64,000 nucleotides of DNA from Opitutaceae bacterium (GCA_005792355.1 SXSC01000050.1:1-64000), one strand, 5' to 3'; counted from the stretch's first letter, positions 1 to 8,862 are shown. Program-made: numbers and translations. Notes: generated from the sequence alone by a model not told the origin.

Positions 1-555
1 ATCATGGTCGGCGAAATCCGCGACAAGGACACCGCGGAGATCGCAATTCGCGCCTCGCTCACGGGTCACCTGGTGTTCTCGACGCTGCACACCAACGATG
101 CGCCGGGGGCGATCACGCGCCTGGTCGACATGGGGATCGAGCCCTTCCTGGTGGCGTCGGCGATCGAGCTGGTGATTGCCCAGCGCCTCGTGCGCCGGCT
201 GTGCAACGAGTGCGCCCGGCCGGCGTCGATTGCGCGGGTGAAGCTGTTGGAGAATCTCGCGATTTTGGGCTGCGATCCGACGGGCGCCGAGGGGATCGAG
301 CAATTGAAGTCGCCGGTGGGCTGCGACCGCTGCCGCGGCACGGGCTATCGCGGGCGCATCGGCATTTTCGAGATTTTCCGACTGAACGACGAGATGCACG
401 AACTGGTGCTCAAGCGGGAGAGCACGCGCACGCTGGCCGACTGTGCCCGCAAACACGGCATGCGCACGCTGGGCCAGAGCGGCTGGGAAAAAGTGAAGGC
501 CGGCCACACCACGTTCGACGAAGTACTGCGGGTGATCACGGTGACGGAGAAATAA
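1..555 (+). CDS. gspE: Type II secretion ATPase GspE, C-terminal part (cut by window edge)
   Basis: This is the C-terminal third of the cytoplasmic hexameric ATPase that powers pseudopilus assembly in type II secretion. The frame is open to the window edge. The first residues read [15 protein letters not shown], the Walker B region of the GspE/PilB family, so Walker A and the N-terminal domains lie outside the window. It continues with the family's [15 protein letters not shown] segment and a four-cysteine zinc-binding motif: CNEC near residues 68-71, then CDRC near residues 107-110. The start codon is not visible. gspF follows about 500 bases downstream, after an inserted toxin-antitoxin pair. 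PilB of a type IV pilus is the alternative, but gspG-M pseudopilin genes in the same window favour GspE. Confidence 0.93.
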   Translation: MMVGEIRDKDTAEIAIRASLTGHLVFSTLHTNDAPGAITRLVDMGIEPFLVASAIELVIAQRLVRRLCNECARPASIARVKLLENLAILGCDPTGAEGIEQLKSPVGCDRCRGTGYRGRIGIFEIFRLNDEMHELVLKRESTRTLADCARKHGMRTLGQSGWEKVKAGHTTFDEVLRVITVTEK

Positions 556-591
556 TTTGCGCCAGCCGCCTCCCCAGCTAGCCTGCCAGCC

Positions 592-777
592 ATGAGCGAC
601 AAAGAGATCGTGATCGATGCCATCCGAAAGCTGCCCGAAGACACCAAGCTTGACGACATCGTGGCGAATCTCGAGCTCCTGGGCAAAATTCGTGAGGGAC
701 ATGCCGATGCCGACGCGGGACGTGTTATTCCGCACGAGCAGGTCAAACGCGAATTTCGGTCGTGGATTACAAGCTAG
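592..777 (+). CDS. Putative antitoxin of a ParE-type toxin-antitoxin pair
   Basis: A 61-residue acidic protein starting MSDKEIVIDAIRKLPEDTKL. It overlaps the downstream ParE-like toxin gene by 16 bases, the usual arrangement for an antitoxin translationally coupled to its toxin. The size, the predicted helical N-terminus and the position directly before the toxin are the reasons for the call. I see no unmistakable DNA-binding motif. Its family would bind and neutralise the toxin through its C-terminal half and repress the shared promoter. The pair sits between gspE and gspF, 36 bases after the gspE stop, so it may be co-transcribed with the secretion genes. Confidence 0.65.
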   Translation: MSDKEIVIDAIRKLPEDTKLDDIVANLELLGKIREGHADADAGRVIPHEQVKREFRSWITS

Positions 778-1061
778 ACTGGTCGGTCCGCGCCCGCGCC
801 GATTTGCGGGAAATCGTAAGCGTCATTTCCGCCGACCGCCCGTTGGCGGTAGGCGGATGGGGCGAAGACTTGTTCCGGCACGTCGAGGTGTTGACCACTT
901 TTCCGTTGATTGGCCCCGTCATTCCACGAGTCTCCGTTCACCCGACGCGCCGCATCGTTTTTGGAGACTACCTCATATTCTACCGTGTTCATCAGGAGCC
1001 CAACGTGGTTGAACTCCTGACAATCTGGCATGGGGCCCGGGGCCTGCCCGATTTCCTCTGA
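762..1061 (+). CDS. RelE/ParE-superfamily toxin
   Basis: A 99-residue protein starting at GTG within the end of the antitoxin gene. It opens KLDWSVRARADLREIVSVIS, the typical N-terminal strand and helix of ParE toxins. It ends with VFGDYLIFYRVHQEPNVVELLTIWHGAR, the strand pair that closes the ParE fold with the usual late W-H-x-x-R. Family members act either on DNA gyrase (ParE) or on ribosome-bound mRNA (RelE). The WHGAR ending and helix-rich N-terminus look more like ParE, but the target cannot be read from sequence. The stop lies three bases before the gspF start, so the pair appears to have entered the gspE-gspF junction cleanly. Confidence 0.8.
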   Translation: MDYKLDWSVRARADLREIVSVISADRPLAVGGWGEDLFRHVEVLTTFPLIGPVIPRVSVHPTRRIVFGDYLIFYRVHQEPNVVELLTIWHGARGLPDFL

Positions 1062-1064
1062 ACC

Positions 1065-2336
1065 ATGCCGCGTTTTTCGTACAGCGCCCGGGATCGGGCG
1101 GGCCAGACCACCACGGCCGAGATCGAGGCCCCGACGCGGAAAGACGCGCTGCGGATTCTCGGAGCGCGCGGACTGCAGGTGGGGTCCGTCAGCGAGGTGG
1201 CGGGCGGGCCCGCGGCCAAGACGGCCGGCGCGACGGCGGCCAAGGCGAGTCAGGCCCTGCTGCGCGCGGCCCGGCGCGGATCAACCCAGCCGCCGACGCG
1301 CAAGGAGTGCCTGCCGTTTCTGGAGGCGCTGCACGATCTCGCCACGAGCGGCCTGTCGGCGGGCGAGGCGGTGCGGCTGCTCTCGGTGCGCATCAAGGAA
1401 CCGCGGCTCCGGGCGCTGTGCGCCGGCGCCTGGGAAAAAATCAGCGAGGGGGCGCCGCTCTCGCGGGCGATGGCCGGTTTTCCGCAGGTCTTCGACCCCT
1501 CGATCACGAATCTGATCCAGGCCGGCGAGGCCACCGGTTCGCTCAATGACACGCTGGCGCGGCTGATCGCGCACCTCACCGAGCAACGGGAACTCCGCCG
1601 GCAGCTCGTGGCGGCGCTGGCGTATCCAATTTTCATGGTCGCGGTGGCCGGCGGCGTGATTCTCTTCTTCCTGCTGTTCCTCCTGCCGCGGCTGAAGACG
1701 CTGCTCACCTCGCTCGGCGGCAAGATGCCGGCCTCGACCTCGCTGCTCATCCACGTCTCCGAGTTTGCGTTGAGCGTCTACGGGGTGGCCACCGCAATCG
1801 CGATCGTGGTGGGCATCAGCTCGTTCTTCGGCTGGCGCCAGACGCCGGCCGGCCGCGCCGCGACGGATGCGTGGCTGCTGAAGGTCCCGCTGATCGGGCC
1901 GTTCATCGTGGCGCAGACCGTGCTCGCGTTCGCGCAGACGCTGTCGGTGTTGCTCGAGAACGGCATCACGGCGGCGGAGGCGTTGCGCATGACGGAAAAG
2001 CAGATTGAAAACACCGTGCACCGGGAGGCCTTCAAGACGGCGACGGCCCGCGTGCTGGAGGGCGAGGCGCTCTCGCTCGCGCTCACGCGCACCGGGTGTT
2101 TTCCCGACCTCGTGCTCGACCGCCTGGCGGTGGGCGAGAACACCGGCAACGTCGTGCCGAGCCTGAAGCAGATCGCGATCGCCTACCAGAAACAGATTTC
2201 GAACCAGCTCAATTTTTTCACCAAGGTGATTGCGAGCGGCGTGTTGATGGGCGTGTTCATCTTTGTCGGCTTCATCGCGTTCGCGATCGTGAGCGCCATC
2301 TTCCAGGTCAGCTCGAGTTTCAAAATGGGCGGGTGA
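1065..2336 (+). CDS. gspF: Type II secretion inner-membrane platform protein GspF
   Basis: A 423-residue polytopic inner-membrane protein that anchors the T2SS assembly platform and couples the GspE ATPase to pseudopilus growth. It begins MPRFSYSARDRAGQ, the family's N-terminal signature. It then has two copies of the GspF domain, roughly residues 85-205 and 285-410. A hydrophobic segment ends the first copy (LVAALAYPIFMVAVAGGVIL), another lies mid-protein near residue 240, and a third near the C-terminus (VLMGVFIFVGFIAFAIVSAI). The first copy has the conserved AGEATGSL stretch and the second VGENTGN. Length is normal for the family (about 400). No frameshift is visible. Confidence 0.95.
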   Translation: MPRFSYSARDRAGQTTTAEIEAPTRKDALRILGARGLQVGSVSEVAGGPAAKTAGATAAKASQALLRAARRGSTQPPTRKECLPFLEALHDLATSGLSAGEAVRLLSVRIKEPRLRALCAGAWEKISEGAPLSRAMAGFPQVFDPSITNLIQAGEATGSLNDTLARLIAHLTEQRELRRQLVAALAYPIFMVAVAGGVILFFLLFLLPRLKTLLTSLGGKMPASTSLLIHVSEFALSVYGVATAIAIVVGISSFFGWRQTPAGRAATDAWLLKVPLIGPFIVAQTVLAFAQTLSVLLENGITAAEALRMTEKQIENTVHREAFKTATARVLEGEALSLALTRTGCFPDLVLDRLAVGENTGNVVPSLKQIAIAYQKQISNQLNFFTKVIASGVLMGVFIFVGFIAFAIVSAIFQVSSSFKMGG

Positions 2337-2412
2337 GCGCCGGGCGTTCGTCCGTTGTCCCGTGGCCTGAGGCGCCGCCTCCTGGTGTGCCGACCGCAAA
2401 GTAGCGTGACAA

Positions 2413-2474
2413 GTAGCGGCGAGCGCCAGCGAGTGGCGCGCGCCGGTGGTCCACTCGCTGGCCCTCGCAGCTAC
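2413..2474. repeat. REP-like inverted repeat with 24-bp arms
   Basis: Positions 2413-2436 and 2451-2474 are reverse complements at 22 of 24 positions, with a 14-base loop. The inner 12 bases (GCCAGCGAGTGG) pair perfectly. The repeat lies between convergent gspF and the barrel gene, where it could end transcription from either side, but there is no U-tract. Half of the same palindrome recurs at 59190-59214, which argues for a dispersed REP family rather than a unique terminator. Confidence 0.75.
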
Positions 2475-2501
2475 ACGTCACGAAAGTTATTGGTCGCGCC
2501 A

Positions 2502-5171
2502 CTAGAGCTTGAGCTGGAGCATCACGCCGAACCAGTTCACCCGATAGTTCATCGCGCCGCCGTCGAGGACGACGGCCGTGGGGGCGTTGGCGGGGTTCGG
2601 CGCAACGACGGGGTTGGCGTCGAGGTTGCGGTAGTGCCAGTCGCGAACCGTTTCCCATTGGTTGCGGTAGATTAGCCGCGCGGAAAGGCGGTCGCTGATC
2701 GGGAGGCGCAGGCTGGCGTCGAGGTAGCTGATGTCGGTTGCGAGATCGGGCATGCGGTCACCGGCGAAGACGGCGTTGGCCGCATTGATCGCGCCGCCGA
2801 TGCCGTATTGGTAGGCGATGCGGGTGCGCCCAAGCGAGTAGGAGTAGTCGACGTTGAGGGTGGCCTTGCCCAACTCCTGCTTGAGTCCGGCGCCGACGAC
2901 ATGGTTGCGATCGGTGCTCTTGGCGCTCCAGGCATTTCCCAGCGAGTAATAGCCGCCGCCGGGAGTAGGTCCGATGAGGGCGGCGTTTTCGGGGGTGATG
3001 ACGCCGAGCGGCGAGACGGCGCCGATCGTGACGTTGGCGCCGGAGGTGAGGGTGGCCTGCCGCATGCGGCCCTGCTGGTAAGAATAGAAGCCGTAGAGGT
3101 TCTGCTTCGGCGACGGCTGGTAATTAAGATCGAGGTTGGCGGAGTCCTGGCTCTCCTTGCCGCGGCCGAACGCGGCATCGGGGTAGCGCGATTCGCGAAG
3201 CTGGACGGAGATACCGGCGTCGAGATTGGAGCGCAGCATGGTGTCGAGGCGGACATTGGCGGTGTGCTGGTTGCGATCCGATAGCTCGTAGTTGCGGAGG
3301 GCGTTGTTGTTGCGCACGGCCCAGCTGGTGACGTTGGTGCCGATGGCGGTGGGCATGGGCACGAACGCCGCGCTAAAAGTGTTTTCGTAATAGGCGGCGA
3401 CGTAGCGGCTGCCGCGGCGCTGCGCGAATTCGTAGGAGGATCGCAGGGTGGAGCTGCGCAGGGCGCGGTTGACGTAACCGAATTTGTAGCGGTCTTCCCA
3501 GGTGCGCGCGCGTTCGCGGTTGGTGCGCTGGGTGATTTCGCGCTCGGCGGTGGCGGTGAGGTTGGAGGATTTCGTCAGCTGATAGTCCGCCGCGGGGCCG
3601 AGGCGATACTGCTTGGACGAGTAGAGCTGGTTGCGCACCACGACGCTGCCGGTGGGATTCGGGTTCGCGGAATAGAGCAAACCGCCGGAGCCGCTGGCGT
3701 CGTTGAGCGGGCGCCCCCAGACGCCGGTGAAGCCGCCGTAGGTGAGGCCGCGCGTTTGATTTCCCGCGGTGGCGGCATCGGCGTCGAGGTAAACGGCGTT
3801 GGGATTAACCGCGTAGTAGGGATCGCTGTTGTTGTCGGTCTCGTAGTAGCGCGCCTTGGCCTTGACGTTGAGCGCCGGGGTGGGATTGAGCGAAAGGGTG
3901 AGGTCGACGAGGCGCGTGTCGATGACGCCGCGGGCGGTGGCGCGGCTGAGGGAGCCGACGGTGTCCCACGCGCCGCCGGGCAGCAACGTGACGTTGGCCG
4001 AGGTAATTCCCGGAATCGTGGTGTAGGGGATCAGGTTGTCGTCCTGCCGCCACGAACCGGCGGAGACGACGGCGGTGAAGGAGCCCTTGAAGAAATCGGG
4101 GAGCGAGCGGGTGTATTCGGCGCGGGCGTTGTGGGCCTCGTTGCTCGGCGTGAGATCGAAGCGGCCCTGCGTGAACGCGCCGGCCGCGGGCGTGGTGGTG
4201 AAGCCTTGGGGTGCGATGCGGTAGGGCTCCTGGAACGTGAGCGTGCTGAGGTTGTTTTTGAACAGCGACGTGGTCCAGCGGAAGTTGAAGGCATTGAGGC
4301 CGCTCGCGTAGATGACCCCGGCGGAGATGTCCTCGGTGTCGTAGTCGATGGGCTCGACGATCTCCATGGCGGCGGTGCCGCCGTTGTTGCCCCAGACCGC
4401 GCCAAGGGGCCGGGTGCCCTCGCGTTTTTCCAGCGCGTAGCTGACGTAGGCTTTCCATGACTGGGACAAGGTGAGGTCGAGGCGGACGCCGCCGCGTTTG
4501 CGCGTGAGCCCGAGGGTGGTGGGCTTCCCGTTGAGGGCGGCGGCGGCCACGGCGGCGTTGTCGGCGGCGGTGGAGGCGGTGCCACCGGGAGTGAGGCCGG
4601 GCACGAGGACGAGCGTGCCGGTGCCGAGGCCGGTCCAGAGGCTCTTGTAATTGTCGGTGAAGATGTGGGGTGTCTCACTGAAATAGACTTTCACCTGCCA
4701 CGCGTTGGTGCGGCCGAAGTGCAGCCCGTAGTATTGATCGCGACGGCCGGCGCCGCCGGCGGTGAGATCGAGGAACGAGCCATCGGCCTTTTTGAGGAGG
4801 AGGCTGAGATTGTTGAGGTAGGCGCCTTGGTCGAGGTCCTGATACATCCGGTATTGCGCGTTGCGCTCGTCGGCGTCGCCGCCGATGTAGCCGAATTCCA
4901 ACTGGCCGGAATACTCCCAGCCCGACGCGGATTTCTTGAGGTCGGCGAGCTTGGGCACGCTGAAGGGCAGTTGGAACATCTGACCGCTGGGCGTGTGGTT
5001 CACGAGTGGCCAGTCGGGGTCGGCGGAGCGCGAGGCGGTGGCGGAGGCGCTCTCCTTGTTGCCGAGGGTGGTGCCGACGGCGGCGGAGGAACTGGCGAAA
5101 GCGGGCGCGGAAAGCACGGCGCCGAAGCTGAAGGTGAGGGCCGGGACTGCGCGGCGGAGATTCGTTTTCAT
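2502..5171 (-). CDS. MtrB/PioB-family decahaem-associated outer-membrane beta-barrel
   Basis: An 889-residue secreted barrel. In this family (MtrB, PioB, MtoB) a 26-28-strand porin encloses a periplasmic decahaem cytochrome and forms an electron path through the outer membrane. The second ATG (5171) was chosen because a signal peptide follows directly: MKTNLRRAVPALTFSFGAVL, with cleavage likely after PAFA. An in-frame ATG eight codons earlier is possible. The body alternates aromatic and polar residues in strand-like blocks (GWEYSGQLEFGYIGG, QYYGLHFGRTNAWQVKVYFS) and ends in a strand (RVNWFGVMLQLKL), a typical barrel C-terminus. The gene lies 24 bases downstream of the decahaem cytochrome gene, the defining context of the family. 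Electron direction (outward to minerals, or inward from iron) cannot be decided here. Confidence 0.85.
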   Translation of the reverse strand: MKTNLRRAVPALTFSFGAVLSAPAFASSSAAVGTTLGNKESASATASRSADPDWPLVNHTPSGQMFQLPFSVPKLADLKKSASGWEYSGQLEFGYIGGDADERNAQYRMYQDLDQGAYLNNLSLLLKKADGSFLDLTAGGAGRRDQYYGLHFGRTNAWQVKVYFSETPHIFTDNYKSLWTGLGTGTLVLVPGLTPGGTASTAADNAAVAAAALNGKPTTLGLTRKRGGVRLDLTLSQSWKAYVSYALEKREGTRPLGAVWGNNGGTAAMEIVEPIDYDTEDISAGVIYASGLNAFNFRWTTSLFKNNLSTLTFQEPYRIAPQGFTTTPAAGAFTQGRFDLTPSNEAHNARAEYTRSLPDFFKGSFTAVVSAGSWRQDDNLIPYTTIPGITSANVTLLPGGAWDTVGSLSRATARGVIDTRLVDLTLSLNPTPALNVKAKARYYETDNNSDPYYAVNPNAVYLDADAATAGNQTRGLTYGGFTGVWGRPLNDASGSGGLLYSANPNPTGSVVVRNQLYSSKQYRLGPAADYQLTKSSNLTATAEREITQRTNRERARTWEDRYKFGYVNRALRSSTLRSSYEFAQRRGSRYVAAYYENTFSAAFVPMPTAIGTNVTSWAVRNNNALRNYELSDRNQHTANVRLDTMLRSNLDAGISVQLRESRYPDAAFGRGKESQDSANLDLNYQPSPKQNLYGFYSYQQGRMRQATLTSGANVTIGAVSPLGVITPENAALIGPTPGGGYYSLGNAWSAKSTDRNHVVGAGLKQELGKATLNVDYSYSLGRTRIAYQYGIGGAINAANAVFAGDRMPDLATDISYLDASLRLPISDRLSARLIYRNQWETVRDWHYRNLDANPVVAPNPANAPTAVVLDGGAMNYRVNWFGVMLQLKL

Positions 5172-5195
5172 CGGGATGATCGGGGTGAAGCGCAC

Positions 5196-6179
5196 TCAGC
5201 GTTGGAAGCGGGCGCCCGCGGGATGGTTGCTGCCGTGGACCTGTGAGTGGCAGTTCAAGCACGAGCGGCCGAGGGCGCGAGAATTCGGCGCGGCGCCGCC
5301 GCCGAAAATCTGGCCCGCGTTGTAAAGGGGCCCCTGGTGGTTGGTGTTGCCGTGGCATTGCTGGCACGAGAAGGGCCGCGCGACCGTGAGCAGCTTGTCG
5401 TGATTGGAGCCGTGGGCGTTGTGGCAGTTCAGGCAGTTTTCGCGGACCGGCGCGTGCTCCCAGAGAAAGGGGCCGCGTTTGTCGGCATGGCAGTTGTAGC
5501 AGAGTTCGTTGACCGAATCTGACTTCATCGCCGACTTCGAAGTCGATCCGTGGGGGTTGTGGCAGTCGGCGCACGACATTTTTCCCTCGGGCAGCGGCAT
5601 GTGGGAGCGCTTCGCGAATTCCGCGCGCTGCTGCTGATGGCAGGTGTAGCACGTTTCGTTGATCGTGGGTTTTTTGAGGAGTCCGGCGGCGGAGACCTTG
5701 GCCATCGGATTGTGGCAATCGGAGCAGGCGAGCTGGTTGCGGCCGTGCGCCGAGCTATCCCAGTGCATCGCGTTGCCACCCGAGTGGCACTGCAGGCACA
5801 TGCCGTTTTGCGTCGCGACGGGCGTGCCCCATTCCTTGGTGAAACCGACGAGCAACCCCCGCTTCTCGGTGTCTTCGATATGTTTGGAGCCCGGCCCGTG
5901 GCAGGCCTCGCAACTGAGCTTTTCCTTTTCGTTCTTTGGATTCAGGCGAAACGCGTTCGCGTGCAGCGTGTGGCTAAACTGGGTGTTCTCCGGTTTGTGG
6001 CATTTGATGCAGACCGCCTCGCCGACGTTGCTGGCCCCCCCGTTGTCGGTCGGAGCGTTTGGCTTGGCCATGGCGCCGGCCGCCGGTTTCGCAATGGTGC
6101 CGGACACGAGCGCGATCGTGGCGAAGAGGCCAGCGGCGAGGCCGACCCGCGTGAACGAGAACAAGCGCAAAGTTTTCAT
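5196..6179 (-). CDS. Decahaem c-type cytochrome, MtrA/DmsE/PioA family
   Basis: A 327-residue exported cytochrome with ten CxxCH haem-attachment motifs, in order CIKCH, CEACH, CLQCH, CSDCH, CYTCH, CADCH, CYNCH, CLNCH, CQQCH and CLNCH. The N-terminus is a signal peptide (KTLRLFSFTRVGLAAGLFAT, then a hydrophobic run to about residue 30). Haem would be attached in the periplasm by the cytochrome c maturation system, which is not encoded here. Length and haem number match MtrA (about 330 residues, ten haems). Additional histidines between the motifs, for example SHTLHANAF and KRSHMPLP, would be distal ligands for bis-His haems. It is the first gene of a two-gene unit with the barrel protein. No third, surface-exposed MtrC-like multihaem gene is visible nearby, so the arrangement is MtoAB/PioAB-like. 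Confidence 0.93.
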   Translation of the reverse strand: MKTLRLFSFTRVGLAAGLFATIALVSGTIAKPAAGAMAKPNAPTDNGGASNVGEAVCIKCHKPENTQFSHTLHANAFRLNPKNEKEKLSCEACHGPGSKHIEDTEKRGLLVGFTKEWGTPVATQNGMCLQCHSGGNAMHWDSSAHGRNQLACSDCHNPMAKVSAAGLLKKPTINETCYTCHQQQRAEFAKRSHMPLPEGKMSCADCHNPHGSTSKSAMKSDSVNELCYNCHADKRGPFLWEHAPVRENCLNCHNAHGSNHDKLLTVARPFSCQQCHGNTNHQGPLYNAGQIFGGGAAPNSRALGRSCLNCHSQVHGSNHPAGARFQR

Positions 6180-6419
6180 AGACGGTTCATCCTCTGGTTT
6201 GAAGTGGGGGACGGAAACGTGGACGCAATGGGACGAAGCTGACTTGACCGCCGGCCGGGTCAGAGAACCGCGCCGCGGTGCAACGGGAAATCTGGGGAAG
6301 CGGCATGAGTTCGGGGCGGAAAAATCATGGGGTAATTCGGCAAACGCCGGGGTCGATCCCGCGGCTTTTGCGCCGGGATGGAAATTCGCGCTTTCTTCGT
6401 CCGAACGCGAAATCGAAAC

Positions 6420-6437
6420 GGTAACAAGGGCGTTACC
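6420..6437. promoter_or_regulatory. GGTAAC-N6-GTTACC palindrome, possible operator
   Basis: Perfect 6-bp arms with a 6-base spacer, about 240 bases upstream of the decahaem cytochrome start and just beyond the 3' end of the gene at 6457. Similar GGTAAC/GTTACC half-sites lie just upstream of the Ig-protein gene (around 12909-12955) and of the DUF3570 operon (around 21367). A shared regulator is possible but unproven. The rest of the 6180-6456 gap shows no gene and no clear sigma-70 promoter. Confidence 0.3.
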
Positions 6438-6456
6438 TGCGGCGATGTTGAAGGTC

Positions 6457-8814
6457 TCAGGATTTGGGCTTGGTCACGCCAAAGTGCGCGAGCACGTTGC
6501 GCAGCAGCGCAGCCATTTTCGGTTCGACGGAAAGCACCCAGCCAGCACCGATGGCGCCCGCGTTGAAAACTCGCCCGCCGGCCGGTCGCTCCCAATAGAT
6601 CATTTCGCCGCCCTGATCGGTCTGGGGGGAAATCCGGCGGAAGAAGTAGTCGAAGGCCGACCCGCCTTTTTTCCAGTAGACCTGTCCATTGGCCAGCAAG
6701 GTGATACCTGGCGGATCGGTGGGCACCACGCCGCCGGCGGGCGAGGGTTGTTCCTGCAGGCGGACAAAAGTGGAGGGACGGATGTCGAATTCGTGGGCGT
6801 TGGCGATGCGCACGCCGTCCGCCGCCCGGCCGATCCGATCACCGCGCTGCAAGGCGAGATCCTCCGGGTGCTTGAAAAGAAAATGTCCGGGCTCCTCCAC
6901 CAGGTAGGGTCCGAATTGGTCCGCCGCCCCCGGGTTGTTGAAGCCGAGGCAGTCGAGCGCGATCAAATTGATCCCCGGCCATCCGCAGTCGCGCAGCATG
7001 CCGCCGCGCAAGCGGTCGTGGCTGTGCCATGCCTCTCCGCGCCGCGGGAGGGGGACGCGGTTGCCCGCCGCATCGGCTTTGCGGCACTCCATCACGGTGC
7101 CGGCGTCGTTGAACGACACGCGCCAGAAAACGGCGTTGCCGCTCAGAACCACCAGGTTGCCGCCGCCCCGGAGATAGTCGTCGGCGCCGCGATACATCGG
7201 CAGCGACCAGTACTCGTTGTGGCCAACCACCATCAGCACCTGGTAATCGCGGAGCACGCCGGGATCGCGGTGCAGATCCAGATCGCTGATCACGTCGTAC
7301 TCATAGCCCTGTTCCTCCAGCCAGATTTGCGAGAAGCGATCCGCCCGGGCGAGGTGACTGTACTTGGTCGGGCCGCCATAAAGCACGTACGGACCGGCCG
7401 ACGGCCAGGGCAGCCGCAGGCCCAGCTGGTAGGTGCCCTGGCCCGCCGCATGGTCACGGTAAAAATTGTAGGCCGGCAATCCGCGCGGATCCTTTTCGAT
7501 ACCTCCGGTGCCCCACACCTGGTGGCGCGCCTCCGGAGTCAGGGCGAACGGAGTGCCGCTATACGCCCGCCAGGTGTTGGTCGCCGTGAGCAACAGGATC
7601 GGCGCCTTCCGCCGGTGCGCCGCGCGGCGCACGATGAACGTGCAGTGATACTGCCGTGGTTTGCCCTCGAACTCGAACTCCATCCGCGCGACGTAGAGGC
7701 CCGAACGCGCCTCCGCCGGCACCCGCCAGCGGTGCGTGACGCTCCACCGGCAATCATAGAGGTCGTCCGACGCCAACCGCAGGCCATGGCCGCGCGCCGC
7801 ATCGACTTGGGGATCGTAGGAGCCAAAGCGCGGGACATCGGCGTTGAACCCGGGCCCCCCGATCATCCACGTCGCATGATTGATGATACGGCCATGGTGG
7901 CCGCCGCCGGAGGCATCGGCCACATGTTCGCCGCGCTCCTCGGCCAGCGGCCAGCAGGCGATGACGCCCCGGCCCCGCGCCGCGCTGAGGCCGTTCCGGG
8001 CGAAGCTTGCGCGCACTTCGTCCGCTTCGAGGACGCGATCATAGATCGCCGGCATCGCCAGATCTCCATCGAGAAAATGGTGCGCGACCCCGGCCTGCCC
8101 CATCGCCCCGAGGCGCAGGGGGTGCGTCCCGGGTGCCAGCGGACCGGCGAACTCCCACGCCCCCGCCGCCTGAGCGTTCACAAAGACTCGTTTTTGCTTT
8201 CCATCCCAAGTGGCGACGAGCTGGTGCCATTTGTTGCGTGACACCACCCCGGGCGGCGTCCGGTGGACGACCTGATCGTCAGGCGACGACCCGTCGCCGA
8301 GAAAGAAACCAACATAGCCATCCTTGCCGATACCCAGCGCGAACCCATCGTCCGAGTCCTTGTCCTCCTGACTGATTACGCCCTGCAGCTTCGTCAGGTC
8401 CCAGGGGCGCACCCAGCATTCGAGGGTGAAGGCGCGATGGGTGCCGCTCACGGACTTGTCGCTGACCACATAGGAGCCCGGATGAATTGGCTGCGGATTC
8501 GGGGGGGACTCGTCGAACCGCGCCAGGACGGTGTCCCCGGCGGGGTCGTCGACCTGCAGGCCGAGCCGGCAAAGCGAGAGGCGATAGGGAACGCTGCTGC
8601 TGACGCAGAGTTCGAGGGAGTCGCCGGGCGCGACGGAGTGCTCCAGCGGATACGCGTGGACGCCGGGAACCGCGAGGGCGCGATGCGGTGGGAGCGCCGC
8701 CCGGGCCGGGGCCGCCAGGATCCGCGGGGACGACGGCAGGGCGGCGGCGGCCGCCATCGTGGCGCCGGCGCGGCGGAGAAATTCGCGGCGGCTGAGAGTG
8801 ATTTCGGAAGACAT
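6457..8814 (-). CDS. Tat-exported LamG / N,N-dimethylformamidase-beta-like protein
   Basis: A 785-residue exported protein. The ATG at 8814 was chosen because it places a twin-arginine signal at the very N-terminus (SRREFLRRAGATMAAAAAL). Residues about 125-265 form a LamG/concanavalin-like jelly roll (FTLECWVRPWDL, KWHQLVATWDGKQKRVFVN, LRLGAMGQ). The C-terminal half, from about residue 330, resembles the large-subunit C-terminal region of N,N-dimethylformamidase: AYNFYRDH, GYEYDVISDLDLH, VLMVVGHNEYWS and GGGNLVVLSGNAVFWRV, a glutamine-amidotransferase-like fold. Proteins with this pairing are mostly uncharacterised and the substrate is unknown. It stands alone, with no small (alpha) subunit gene adjacent. 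Tat export suggests a folded or cofactor-bearing protein. Confidence 0.75.
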   Translation of the reverse strand: MSSEITLSRREFLRRAGATMAAAAALPSSPRILAAPARAALPPHRALAVPGVHAYPLEHSVAPGDSLELCVSSSVPYRLSLCRLGLQVDDPAGDTVLARFDESPPNPQPIHPGSYVVSDKSVSGTHRAFTLECWVRPWDLTKLQGVISQEDKDSDDGFALGIGKDGYVGFFLGDGSSPDDQVVHRTPPGVVSRNKWHQLVATWDGKQKRVFVNAQAAGAWEFAGPLAPGTHPLRLGAMGQAGVAHHFLDGDLAMPAIYDRVLEADEVRASFARNGLSAARGRGVIACWPLAEERGEHVADASGGGHHGRIINHATWMIGGPGFNADVPRFGSYDPQVDAARGHGLRLASDDLYDCRWSVTHRWRVPAEARSGLYVARMEFEFEGKPRQYHCTFIVRRAAHRRKAPILLLTATNTWRAYSGTPFALTPEARHQVWGTGGIEKDPRGLPAYNFYRDHAAGQGTYQLGLRLPWPSAGPYVLYGGPTKYSHLARADRFSQIWLEEQGYEYDVISDLDLHRDPGVLRDYQVLMVVGHNEYWSLPMYRGADDYLRGGGNLVVLSGNAVFWRVSFNDAGTVMECRKADAAGNRVPLPRRGEAWHSHDRLRGGMLRDCGWPGINLIALDCLGFNNPGAADQFGPYLVEEPGHFLFKHPEDLALQRGDRIGRAADGVRIANAHEFDIRPSTFVRLQEQPSPAGGVVPTDPPGITLLANGQVYWKKGGSAFDYFFRRISPQTDQGGEMIYWERPAGGRVFNAGAIGAGWVLSVEPKMAALLRNVLAHFGVTKPKS

Positions 8815-8862
8815 GGGGACTAAATGATACAATCCCGGACAAACCGAAGAGATCGAATTGGC

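Noticed and set aside
1-2336. Type IV pilus PilB/PilC instead of GspE/GspF
   Set aside because: GspG with its calcium loop, GspK and the G-to-M order in the same window indicate type II secretion. Some ambiguity remains because gspD is not visible.
5659-8241. An 860-codon open frame on the plus strand
   Set aside because: It lies antisense to the decahaem cytochrome and the Tat-exported protein, both with clear motifs. High GC keeps antisense frames open.
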